Shown piece after piece: positions 51,601-60,037 of a DNA stretch of 64,000 nt. The DNA lies in assembly GCF_000021545.1 (NCBI RefSeq), contig NC_012438.1, positions 866,003 through 930,002 on the forward strand, written 5' to 3'. Source of the stretch: Sulfurihydrogenibium azorense Az-Fu1 (GTDB lineage: Bacteria > Aquificota > Aquificia > Aquificales > Hydrogenothermaceae). The translations under genes were made by a program, and so were the position numbers. The notes under the pieces are model-generated. The model did not search any database. It saw only the letters and a program-made list of their open reading frames with translations, and had not been told where the DNA came from. The first letter of the stretch is position 1. Each line of letters opens with the position of its first letter.

Positions 51601-53151
51601 CTATAAACTTTCTACTTTCTCATACTCAAAATAAACTATATTCCTCTTTTCCTTACTAAACTCTATCCCTACCAAATAAATCTCTTTGTAGCTGCCTATA
51701 TACTTTTCATAATACTTCTTCTCTTTTATCTGATTTAAAGCTCTCTTTTCAGCTTCTTTCTCTACTACCTTAAACTCTACTATATAAGCTCTATCTTGAT
51801 AAAATACTGTTAAATCTATCTTCCCTATGTTTGTTGTATCTTCTGCTTTTGTGTTTAACCCACTTCCGGTAAATAGTGCATATACCACAGATGCGTAAAA
51901 TCCCTCATAGCTGTCTAAATCATTCTTCCTATACCAATCGTTTGGTATACTTGCAAAGAAGCTGTGTAGGGCTGTTTTTATCTTTTCTAAATCGTTCTCT
52001 TCTATAGCTTCTACTATACTGTTTTGAGCATCTTCCTTGTCTGATACTGATGGAAGTATATCTGATAGGAAAAAGTTGTTAAAACTTGATTTTACTTCAA
52101 AGTTTGGATAAGTGAGGATGTAGATAGTCCTTAATCCTAATTTTTTAGTTTCTCTTATGGTTAGATAACCTGTTTGAAAGAGTAAATTCTCAATCTTCAA
52201 AAAGTCTACATCAAGGTTGGCAAGTATCTCATCGTTTGCTTTTATTTCTTCAAGCTTTGGTAAAAATACTTTGTTATTTAAAATAAGCTTCATCAAAAAT
52301 GTAGGAGTTCCAGTCTCAAACCAGTAAGGTCTAAATATTTTCTCACTTAAAAACAATAAAACATCAAAAGGATTGTAAACCTTTTCACCAAGCCAATTAT
52401 AGCCGTTATACCAATATTTTAGTTCTTCTAAGTTTACTCCTTCTAACCTATCTTTAAACACTGTTTCAAGTTCTGATTGGGTATATCCACATATAGTTGC
52501 AAAGGTAGGAGAAAGGGTAATATCTTGAAGCTGATTTAAACCGCTAAATATAGATACTTTTGAAAATCGTGATACTCCTGTTAAAAATACAAATTTTAAA
52601 TACTGGTCAGAAGCTTTTAAAACGCTGTAAAAATCTTTTAAAATTTCTCTTATTTCTATAGCTTTTTCTGTGTTTTCTATATTATCAAGGATTGGTTTAT
52701 CGTACTCATCTACAAGGACTACAACAGGGTTTTTATACTCTTGGTATAGCTTTAAAATTATACTTCTGAATAAAAAGCCGTAATCTTCTTCCTCTTCTAT
52801 CTCTATACTGTAAAAGTTAAGATGTTCTTTAAGTTGTTCTATAATCCATTTTTTAAGGATGGTAATATCTTTTATATTTCTACCACCAAAATCTATGTGT
52901 ATAACGGGATATTTTTTACTCCAATCCCAGTTATTTTCTAAATACAATCCTTCAAATAGCTGCTTATTACCTAAAAAAGCTTGTTTTAGAGTATCAACAA
53001 AGAGAGACTTTCCAAATCTTCTGGGTCTACTTAAGAAAAATTGATTTCCTTTGTTTACAAGTTTTTCTACAAAATGGGTTTTATCAACATAATAGCAATT
53101 TTCTCTTCTTAACTTTTCTAAGCTTGATATTCCTATTGGTAGTTTTTTCAT
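51601..53151 (-). CDS. AAA-ATPase_like / PDDEXK_9 protein
   Basis: 516 aa. LPIGISSLEKLRRENCYYVDKT and LSRPRRFGKSLFVDTLKQAF (Walker A) open the AAA-like domain (PF09820); VVLVDEYDKPI is Walker B. The C-terminus has the nuclease-like block GKIDLTVFYQDRAYIVEFKV (Asp, Glu-x-Lys) of PDDEXK_9 (PF08011). These proteins are multi-copy accessory genes with unclear function, perhaps in mobile-element or defence biology. It faces the AbiEii-like gene. Confidence 0.87.
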   Translation of the reverse strand: MKKLPIGISSLEKLRRENCYYVDKTHFVEKLVNKGNQFFLSRPRRFGKSLFVDTLKQAFLGNKQLFEGLYLENNWDWSKKYPVIHIDFGGRNIKDITILKKWIIEQLKEHLNFYSIEIEEEEDYGFLFRSIILKLYQEYKNPVVVLVDEYDKPILDNIENTEKAIEIREILKDFYSVLKASDQYLKFVFLTGVSRFSKVSIFSGLNQLQDITLSPTFATICGYTQSELETVFKDRLEGVNLEELKYWYNGYNWLGEKVYNPFDVLLFLSEKIFRPYWFETGTPTFLMKLILNNKVFLPKLEEIKANDEILANLDVDFLKIENLLFQTGYLTIRETKKLGLRTIYILTYPNFEVKSSFNNFFLSDILPSVSDKEDAQNSIVEAIEENDLEKIKTALHSFFASIPNDWYRKNDLDSYEGFYASVVYALFTGSGLNTKAEDTTNIGKIDLTVFYQDRAYIVEFKVVEKEAEKRALNQIKEKKYYEKYIGSYKEIYLVGIEFSKEKRNIVYFEYEKVESL

Positions 53152-53243
53152 ATCTCTACCTTTGCTTTTTAAAGTATTATATCAAATTATAGGTTGATTT
53201 TTTCTCTCTATCGTGTAATATAATGTTTATTATATTAAAAAAC

Positions 53244-53264
53244 ACATATTAAATTTTAATATGT
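53244..53264 (+). promoter_or_regulatory. Perfect 21-nt palindrome in divergent gap, candidate operator
   Basis: ACATATTAAA-T-TTTAATATGT, between divergent genes at 53151 and 53358. A TATAAT follows directly (53267-53272) and another is at 53318-53323. Confidence 0.4.
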
Positions 53265-53317
53265 ATTATAATGAAATTTCTAAAAAGTCTCTAAAAGAAA
53301 AAAATTATTTATACTGA

Positions 53318-53323
53318 TATAAT
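53318..53323 (+). promoter_or_regulatory. Candidate -10 element of the next gene
   Basis: TATAAT, 34 nt before ATG 53358. No clear -35. The ribosome site is an unusual run of six G's, 6 nt before the ATG. Confidence 0.35.
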
Positions 53324-53357
53324 ATTAGCAAGACCTATAGGATTTTGGGGGGTTGTA

Positions 53358-54026
53358 ATGAGTGTTGTTGTATTAAGACTTTACATAAAATCTAAAGATA
53401 AAACTGGAGAAGTATTGAATATTCTAAAAAAATATAATGTTGATACCAAAAATTTATTTACCTCTTTAAAAGAAAAGGGCTTTTTTGAGTTTAAATTGGA
53501 TGAAAGATTTTTTAAAGATATTCAAGACGAAATAAAAGATTTTGCTGATATAGAGATTATAGATCGTGTTCAAGAAAATCAATCCGTTTTAAATGGCGAT
53601 TCAGTAAAGGAACCTACAGGATTACTGGCTTTACTTTTATTTGATGCATTTTTAATTTTGTCAATTGTTAACATTATTTCAAGAAAAATTGAACTTTACG
53701 ATTTAATAAGTTCAACACCTGTACTTAATAAAGTTACTATTTTCGTTGTAATACTAATAAAAATTTTTATCAGTTATATTCTTATCTCTGGAATTGTTAA
53801 ACTCTCTAAAACAACCATTTTAGGAAGGTTATTGAATATTAAAATTGATAAAGGGGAGAAAAATATTATCTTTTTAATGCTACTTTTGATAATAGCTTAT
53901 TTCTTATTAGAATCTTATCTTCTAATCTTTAAATATTTTGGTTTATTTTTAGTGATATTTATAATTATTGCTGTATACTCTGCTTATGAGCATCTTGGAA
54001 TTTCTTTAAAAAGAGAAAAAGATTAA
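53358..54026 (+). CDS. Membrane protein with ACT-like N-terminal domain, unknown
   Basis: 222 aa. Residues 1-80 are soluble with a beta-alpha-beta pattern (VVVLRLYIKSKDKTGEVLNILKK), like a ferredoxin/ACT fold. Four hydrophobic helices follow from about residue 92 (LLALLLFDAFLILSIVNII, IFVVILIKIFISYILISGIV, IIFLMLLLIIAYFLLESYLL, YFGLFLVIFIIIAVYSAYE). I do not recognise the family. Its last 62 nt overlap the 3' end of the convergent flippase gene, an unusually long overlap. Confidence 0.65.
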   Translation: MSVVVLRLYIKSKDKTGEVLNILKKYNVDTKNLFTSLKEKGFFEFKLDERFFKDIQDEIKDFADIEIIDRVQENQSVLNGDSVKEPTGLLALLLFDAFLILSIVNIISRKIELYDLISSTPVLNKVTIFVVILIKIFISYILISGIVKLSKTTILGRLLNIKIDKGEKNIIFLMLLLIIAYFLLESYLLIFKYFGLFLVIFIIIAVYSAYEHLGISLKREKD

Positions 54027-55158
54027 ATATTAAAAACACAGCATTAATGATAAAAATATAAGTAAGGTAATCTATTACAGAAGCAAATTTTATAAAAACA
54101 AAACCACAATAATAAAGTATCAAATGTAGATATACACTAACAAAAGCTTTTTCTAAAGATATATTGACATAGTAGATAACTAAATTTATTAAAAGAGGTA
54201 GTATAGAAAAAATATAAAGCGGTAGTATTTCATAAGCCTGAGAATATTTATCACCAAAAAGTAATAAAAACACTTTTTCTCCTACAAGTGAAAGAAGTAT
54301 TTGTATAACTCCAAAAGTAAAGATTATAAATATAAAAAAATATTTTACATATTTAAACGCTTTTTCTTTTTTTTCTGAAACTTTTACAAAAATTATAGAG
54401 AATAAAGTTAAGATAAACCATATATAAGCTTTTCCTAAGATTGATGCAGAAGCAAAATACCCTGCTGTTATGGGATCAAAAACACGCTTTATAAATATAT
54501 CATCAGCATACACGAAAAATCCTGATGGACTTACTAAGAAAAAAGATTTTATTATCCTTTTAAAAGGAAGTTTTTTTATTTCACCAAAGAGATTTTTGTT
54601 TATATACATAAGTAGGATTAAACTAAAAAACATAGAGAATACGGTAGAAGATAAAGCTCCATTTATCCAAAAACCAATCTCAACAAAAATTATTGCAAAT
54701 AAAAGTCTCAAAGTAAGTTCTAATCCATTTAAAAAAGAATACATACCAAATCTATTTTCAACTTGTAAATAACCCTTTTCTACATTTTCTAAAAAAATTA
54801 AAAAAGAGACTAAAGCAATGATAATAATAGAAAAACTACTACTAACATGTAAAAAATCTTTTAAATAGGGAGATAATAAAGAAAGCACAATAAAAAATAA
54901 AAGCCCTGTTATAAAAGCTACTATTCTTAAAAATCTCAGGACTCCTAACTTTTCTTCTTTATTTTCAAGAATATTCTTTATTGCGATTGTTGGATATGTA
55001 TTTGAAAAAAAACCTACAGTCAACATAAATGAATATAAAACCATAAATTCTCCATAACCTTCAGGACCCAACTTCCTACTAATTATAAAGTGAAAAACAT
55101 ATCCAATACCGTTAATATAGAAAAACATTACTGATAGATAAAAGAAGTGTCTAATCAT
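53965..55158 (-). CDS. Wzx-like polysaccharide flippase (MOP superfamily)
   Basis: 397 aa with about 11-12 membrane helices. FHFIISRKLGPEGYGEFMVLYSF and ENVEKGYLQVENRFGMYSFLNGLEL are typical of polysaccharide exporters (PF01943/PF13440). It would flip a lipid-linked oligosaccharide to the periplasm. It closes a minus-strand run of glycan genes and overlaps the upstream GT4 gene by 8 nt. Confidence 0.85.
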   Translation of the reverse strand: MIRHFFYLSVMFFYINGIGYVFHFIISRKLGPEGYGEFMVLYSFMLTVGFFSNTYPTIAIKNILENKEEKLGVLRFLRIVAFITGLLFFIVLSLLSPYLKDFLHVSSSFSIIIIALVSFLIFLENVEKGYLQVENRFGMYSFLNGLELTLRLLFAIIFVEIGFWINGALSSTVFSMFFSLILLMYINKNLFGEIKKLPFKRIIKSFFLVSPSGFFVYADDIFIKRVFDPITAGYFASASILGKAYIWFILTLFSIIFVKVSEKKEKAFKYVKYFFIFIIFTFGVIQILLSLVGEKVFLLLFGDKYSQAYEILPLYIFSILPLLINLVIYYVNISLEKAFVSVYLHLILYYCGFVFIKFASVIDYLTYIFIINAVFLIFNLFLFLKKFQDAHKQSIQQ

Positions 55159-56224
55159 TGTTTAAGGTTTCTATTAAAAATTTTTCATATTCAGTAGAAA
55201 GTTTATCCCATGTTAAATTTTTTGCGTATTCTACTGCATTTTTACCCATCTGTAAAATCATCTCTTCATTTTTCCACAAAGTTATTATCTTATCTTTTAA
55301 ATCTTCTGGATCCTCCCTTTTAAAACTTAACCCAAAACCATTTTCCACAACATAAGACAGCTCTGGAATATCACTAACAATAAGAGGTTTTCCCATAGCA
55401 GCAGCCTCCAAAGTAACAATACTCTGAGCTTCGTATCTTGAAGGCATAACTATAAATTTTGCATTTCTTATAAAATTAACTTTTTCTTGACCAGTTAAAA
55501 ATCCGAGAATTTCAACATTGTTATTTAATCCTTTTTCAGTTATTAAATTTTTAAGTTTTATTTCATCTTTTCCTTTACCTGCTATTTTAAGAGGAAATTT
55601 TATGTCTTTGAAAGCTTCTAAAAGTAAGTCTAAGCCCTTGGTGAATATATCTATTCTTCCAATGAATCCAATATAATTACCTATATTTATATCTTTTTCT
55701 ATAATTTTTTCATCTACGCCATTTGGAATGATTTTTCCTTTTAATTTAAACTTGTTAAGAGAAATTTCAGAAACACAAATAATATTTTTGTAAATACGAG
55801 GATAAATCTTTTCTATTAAATAGAAAGGCAAACCAAAAAAACCATATCTTTTTAAAATCTGTAATCCTTCTCTTTGATGCAATTGTAGTACTGTTTCTTT
55901 ATGGAATAGAAATGAAAAAACTGGGTTCCAAGGAGCAAAATCCTCAACTATAATGTCATAATCTTTAGCATGATTTTTTAGATATTTAATCGATTCAAAT
56001 GCATAAGAAAAAACACTCAATTTATAACTCTTGTCAGTTCCTAAAAATTTAAACTTTAAATTTCCTTCCGCATAATCCTTAGCATTTGGATATCTACCTG
56101 ATATTATCGTTATGTTATGACCTTTCTCTGCCAACCTTCTATTGAGTTCATGGCATCTTACAGCTCCACCACCACCAACCCAGGGATTATTTATATGATC
56201 GTAGATAAGATGAAGTATTTTCAC
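55151..56224 (-). CDS. GT4-family glycosyltransferase
   Basis: 357 aa GT-B enzyme. WVGGGGAVRCHELNRRLAEKGH (N-terminal loop), ICVSEISLNKF, IGFIGRIDIFTKGLDLLLEAF, EILGFLTGQEKV and MPSRYEAQSIVTLEAAAMGKP (E-x7-E). It elongates the glycan handled by the adjacent flippase. 18 nt downstream of a GT2 gene. Confidence 0.87.
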   Translation of the reverse strand: MKILHLIYDHINNPWVGGGGAVRCHELNRRLAEKGHNITIISGRYPNAKDYAEGNLKFKFLGTDKSYKLSVFSYAFESIKYLKNHAKDYDIIVEDFAPWNPVFSFLFHKETVLQLHQREGLQILKRYGFFGLPFYLIEKIYPRIYKNIICVSEISLNKFKLKGKIIPNGVDEKIIEKDINIGNYIGFIGRIDIFTKGLDLLLEAFKDIKFPLKIAGKGKDEIKLKNLITEKGLNNNVEILGFLTGQEKVNFIRNAKFIVMPSRYEAQSIVTLEAAAMGKPLIVSDIPELSYVVENGFGLSFKREDPEDLKDKIITLWKNEEMILQMGKNAVEYAKNLTWDKLSTEYEKFLIETLNND

Positions 56225-56242
56225 TTTATTTCACCAAATTTA

Positions 56243-56944
56243 TTAGTCAAAAAAATCTTTTACTCCTCTAACATAAGCATCAAAATTAAACGGTAGATTT
56301 TTTAATTTGCGAACAATCGTGTATTTAAAAAAATAGGAAAAAAACACAAATGGTAGAAAATATGGATAATGTTTTTTTGTAAATAAAAATCCATTTCTAA
56401 CCCAGTAATAGTCGTTTACTTTATTTATTCTTCCTGCTGTGCCTCTAATTTGATATAAAGTACATCCTCCCAGCATTTGTAGTTCTCCGTTAGGATACAA
56501 TATTTTAGACCCTATAGCTCCAACTTTTATGTTTTTGCTTATGGCTTCATAATAACATTTAACCAAGTTCCCCAAAGATGATTTATTAAGGATTGTATCG
56601 TTGTTTAATATCCAGATAAACTCATAATCTCTTGCATTGTTTAAAATAAATTCTAATCCTTTATTAAATCCACCAGTATAACCTAAATTTTCATCGTTTT
56701 TTATTATATAAAATCGAGAGTTTTCACCTATATTTTCTATTGTGTTATTTTCATCTATTATTTTATAATTTAAATTTTTATTTGTTAAGAAAGAAATCAA
56801 GCTATCTACAGAATTATCATTTGATCCGTTATCAATAAAAATTATATCGTAGTTTTTATAATCAAGAAAAAAAACACTATCTAAAAAATTTTTACTATCT
56901 TCCCAGTTGTTCCAATTTAAAGTTAAAAGTACAACTTTACTCAT
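56243..56944 (-). CDS. GT2 glycosyltransferase, short rhamnosyltransferase-like
   Basis: 233 aa. VVLLTLNWNNWEDSKNFL, DIIFIDNGSNDNSVDSL, NDENLGYTGGFNKGLEFIL and WILNNDTIL show a GT-A fold. It is shorter than typical rhamnosyltransferases (about 300), ending soon after the catalytic domain; the tail (FFSYFFKYTIVRKLKNLPFN) may lie on the membrane. It overlaps the methyltransferase gene by 8 nt. Confidence 0.82.
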   Translation of the reverse strand: MSKVVLLTLNWNNWEDSKNFLDSVFFLDYKNYDIIFIDNGSNDNSVDSLISFLTNKNLNYKIIDENNTIENIGENSRFYIIKNDENLGYTGGFNKGLEFILNNARDYEFIWILNNDTILNKSSLGNLVKCYYEAISKNIKVGAIGSKILYPNGELQMLGGCTLYQIRGTAGRINKVNDYYWVRNGFLFTKKHYPYFLPFVFFSYFFKYTIVRKLKNLPFNFDAYVRGVKDFFD

Positions 56945-57674
56945 TGGTCTTTTTCCCTACAAAAATTACTGTACTTCCAAATAAAAATTGATAAAAAGTA
57001 AATGATGCATCAGCAATTTTAAAAACCTCTAATAATGGTATAAAAGGTATTATTCCCAAGTATTCTATAGGTCTAACTCTTTTAACTTTTATATTATCAA
57101 ATCCTTTCATCTCTCCCAATGATTTAATTGCTCTTTTAGTCCAAGGTCTAACATGAGTAGGATCTTGATAAAAATTATATTTATCTGGACAAAACAAACT
57201 GGTGTAGTACTCAGTTACGCAGTAAAAATATCCACCTTTTTTTAAAACTCTATAAGCTTCAGAAAACAGATTGCCTGGGTTGTACAAATGTTCCAATACA
57301 TAAATTGAGATTACTAAATCTATTGATCCATCTTCGTAAGGTAATGCATCTTTATCTATGTCACAAACTTTAAAACTCACGAAATCCGGAAGTTCTTGAT
57401 TTTTATGTAAGTCTACTCCCAGAAAGTCCGCGTTAGGATTTAAAAAATTTTTTATATAAACAAAACTTGATCCTGAACCACAACCTATATCTAAAATTTT
57501 TGAAGCTGTCTTTATATTAGGAATATCTTTTAAACCATATAAACCTAGTCTCGATAACTCCCAATATTTTCTTTCTAAAAATTTGTATTTAGAACTTATT
57601 TTAAAAATTAATTTTTCTTTTGTCGATTTTTCGCCTTCCTCTAATAATCTCTGATAGCCTTTATGCTTTTCCAA
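56937..57674 (-). CDS. SAM-dependent methyltransferase (class I)
   Basis: 245 aa. Motif I ILDIGCGSGSSFVYIK, then DFLGVDLHKNQ, LPYEDGSIDLVISIYVLEHL and RVLKKGGYFYCVTEYY. Probably methylates a sugar or lipid intermediate of the surrounding glycan pathway (context inference). It overlaps the GT2 on either side by 8-14 nt. Confidence 0.85.
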   Translation of the reverse strand: MEKHKGYQRLLEEGEKSTKEKLIFKISSKYKFLERKYWELSRLGLYGLKDIPNIKTASKILDIGCGSGSSFVYIKNFLNPNADFLGVDLHKNQELPDFVSFKVCDIDKDALPYEDGSIDLVISIYVLEHLYNPGNLFSEAYRVLKKGGYFYCVTEYYTSLFCPDKYNFYQDPTHVRPWTKRAIKSLGEMKGFDNIKVKRVRPIEYLGIIPFIPLLEVFKIADASFTFYQFLFGSTVIFVGKKTNE

Positions 57675-58368
57675 ACTTTAACCTCCATACAATAATAGCT
57701 GCTTCCAAGGCTATTTTTCTACTCATTTTTGAGGAGCCGCCGTTTCTTTCATAGAAAATAATAGGAATTTCTGTTATTTTACAACCTCTTTTATAGAGTT
57801 TGTAAGCCATCTCTATCTGAAATGCATATCCATTTGATTTAATCTTATCTAAATCAATCTTTTCTAAACAAGTCCTTCGGTATGCTCTATATCCACTGGT
57901 AATATCTGAAAACTGTTTTAAGCCTAAAATAGTTGTAGCATACCAGTTGCCGAATTTAGAAATAAGTAATCTTTTAAAATCCCATCCCACTACACTGATA
58001 GTATTGTTTATATAACGAGAACCTATTACTACGTCATAACCTTCTTTCATTTTTTCTATAAATCTTGGTATATCTTTTGGGTCGTGGGATAAATCTGCAT
58101 CCATTTCAAAGAAAATATCATAACCTCTTTCCAGACCCCATTTAAATCCTGTTACATACGCTGTACCTAATCCCATTTTATATGGACGTTGTATCAAAAA
58201 AACCTTATTATTAAATTCGGGATATGTCTTAACGATTTCTGCAGTCCCGTCTTGAGAGTTATCATCTATTACTAAAACATGAATATTTTCATAGTTCATT
58301 AAACTGTCCAAAACCTTCCTTATATTTTCAGCTTCATTGTATGTAGGTAAAACAACTAAATATTTCAT
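57661..58368 (-). CDS. Polyprenol-phosphate mannosyltransferase-like GT2 (DPM1 family)
   Basis: 235 aa from ATG 58368, which shares ATGA with the upstream stop; earlier in-frame starts lie inside the preceding gene. MKYLVVLPTYNEAENIRKVLDSL, LVIDDNSQDGTAEIV, MGLGTAYVTGFKWGL, FEMDADLSHDPKDIP and VIGSRY match DPM1-type enzymes. No C-terminal membrane anchor. It would load a sugar on a polyprenol phosphate, the donor used by DUF2723/PMT-type transferases such as the one encoded upstream. Confidence 0.88.
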   Translation of the reverse strand: MKYLVVLPTYNEAENIRKVLDSLMNYENIHVLVIDDNSQDGTAEIVKTYPEFNNKVFLIQRPYKMGLGTAYVTGFKWGLERGYDIFFEMDADLSHDPKDIPRFIEKMKEGYDVVIGSRYINNTISVVGWDFKRLLISKFGNWYATTILGLKQFSDITSGYRAYRRTCLEKIDLDKIKSNGYAFQIEMAYKLYKRGCKITEIPIIFYERNGGSSKMSRKIALEAAIIVWRLKFGKA

Positions 58369-59423
58369 CTCAGAGCCTTCAATAAATTTAAAAACTTTTG
58401 TCTTGTTTTTTCCCATGAGAAGTTTTTTGCCCATTCGATACAATTTTTGGAGAGTTCTTCATACAAATCTTTACTTTCCCAAACTTTTAATATCGTATCT
58501 GCCATTTCTTTATAATTGGAAACTAAGAAACCTGTATCTCCATTTTTTATACTATCTTTAAGACCAGGAGCATTATAACCTATTGCTGGAGTTCCAAAAA
58601 CGTTTGCTTCTATTACAACTTGTCCCCAACCTTCTCTTATACTTGGAATAAGTATAAAATGAGATTTTTCTAAGATTTTATACTTTTCTGATGCATCTAA
58701 ATATCCTGTAAATGTGATATCCTGAAAATCCGTATATTTATTTTTAAGATAACTAAGTAAAGGACCTTCCCCTATAACAAACATTTTAGCGTTTTTTATT
58801 CTTCGTTTAACTAAGATATAGGCTTTTATGGCATCTTCTGGATTTTTTGTTTTTTTTAATCTGCCTAAGTAAACTAAAGTTAAAACTTTTTCTTTTTCTG
58901 GTTTCCTTTCTAAAGGAGATATATTTAAACCGTTTTCTATTATAGAAATATTATTAAAACCTAATTTTATCAAATCTTGATAAGTAGAGTTAGAAACGGT
59001 AATAGTTAATTTATTTTTATACAACCTTAATAAGATAGTTTCTATAAATTTAAATATATTTCCGATCAAACCTAATTCAGCAGTCCAAAATTCTTTATAC
59101 AGTTGATGAATTAAAAGTATAGAATTTTTTAAAGGAAAAGTAAAAAAACCTATTCCATTAAACTCATCAATTATAATCCAACTCTTGTCCTTTTTTAGAG
59201 CGTATAAAAAACCATATAAATGAGTTGTAATTTCATTTCCCTTTCTTATAAAATTTATCCCATTTATTGTTTCCTTTTCTTTTAGATTTTTGGGTTTTGA
59301 GGAAAACCATTCAACTTGGAACCCTTTCTCTACTAAACCTTTAGCAATTTCCATAGTATATACCTCAGCACCACCTTTTTCAGGATGCTTAATACACCTT
59401 CTATTTAAGATTAACACCTTCAT
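58365..59423 (-). CDS. GT4-family glycosyltransferase
   Basis: 352 aa from ATG 59423 (ATGA overlap with previous stop). MKVLILNRRCIKHPEKGGAE, ITVSNSTYQDLIKLGF, LVYLGRLKKTKNPEDAIKAY, FVIGEGPLLSYL, ITFTGYLDASEKYK and IPSIREGWGQVVIEANVFG (E-x7-E) define a GT-B enzyme. Part of the pilin-linked glycan cluster. Confidence 0.87.
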   Translation of the reverse strand: MKVLILNRRCIKHPEKGGAEVYTMEIAKGLVEKGFQVEWFSSKPKNLKEKETINGINFIRKGNEITTHLYGFLYALKKDKSWIIIDEFNGIGFFTFPLKNSILLIHQLYKEFWTAELGLIGNIFKFIETILLRLYKNKLTITVSNSTYQDLIKLGFNNISIIENGLNISPLERKPEKEKVLTLVYLGRLKKTKNPEDAIKAYILVKRRIKNAKMFVIGEGPLLSYLKNKYTDFQDITFTGYLDASEKYKILEKSHFILIPSIREGWGQVVIEANVFGTPAIGYNAPGLKDSIKNGDTGFLVSNYKEMADTILKVWESKDLYEELSKNCIEWAKNFSWEKTRQKFLNLLKALR

Positions 59424-60037
59424 GCCATATACAATCCTAAAATCCATAGACTAAAAAATGCAAGAAATGCTATTAAACTGCTAAAAATATTAACAGCATC
59501 TATATTCTCACCTAATCCTTTCCAGATTAAAAATATTATAGACGATATCCATCCTATTAAAGAAAAACCTACAATAAAGCTCCAAAAAGTAGATGGTGTG
59601 TTGTCATATTTTAACAATTTAAGTTGACTTTCATATAGTTTATTAAAATCTTCTTCTTTATAATTGTTAAATTCCCAATTTATCATCTCTTTGGCCCTCA
59701 AGGATGCAATTATTGGAATTATTTCATCTAACGTTTCTTTATATGGCTGGTATACATTTTTTATTTGTAAGAGACTTGACCTAATAGTTTCATAACAGTA
59801 TAATTTTTCATCATTTTTAGAAAATGATTGACATTCCTTTTTTAATTCATTAATTGCAATTTCATTAAAGGGACTAAAAGGGACGTAAAAGAGAATAGCT
59901 TTTTCTAAAGATTTAATTTTTTCTAAACCTGCTTGATTTTTTGCTAAGCTTATAAACTTATTTTGTGTGTATAAACTTCTTAAAGTTAATGAAAGTAAAG
60001 CTACAATTAATATAAAAAAGATAACTCTTTTACTCAC
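59420..60037 (-). CDS. Membrane protein, unknown
   Basis: 205 aa. N-terminal helix (VIFFILIVALLSLTLRSLY), a helical periplasmic middle (about 25-150) with two Cys (ECQSFSKNDEKLYCYE), and two C-terminal helices (FWSFIVGFSLIGWISSIIFLI, IFSSLIAFLAFFSLWILGLY). No family recognised. It is adjacent (0-nt gap) to the DUF2723 gene and overlaps the GT4 by 4 nt, so it is likely an accessory part of that glycosylation step. Confidence 0.65.
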   Translation of the reverse strand: MSKRVIFFILIVALLSLTLRSLYTQNKFISLAKNQAGLEKIKSLEKAILFYVPFSPFNEIAINELKKECQSFSKNDEKLYCYETIRSSLLQIKNVYQPYKETLDEIIPIIASLRAKEMINWEFNNYKEEDFNKLYESQLKLLKYDNTPSTFWSFIVGFSLIGWISSIIFLIWKGLGENIDAVNIFSSLIAFLAFFSLWILGLYMA

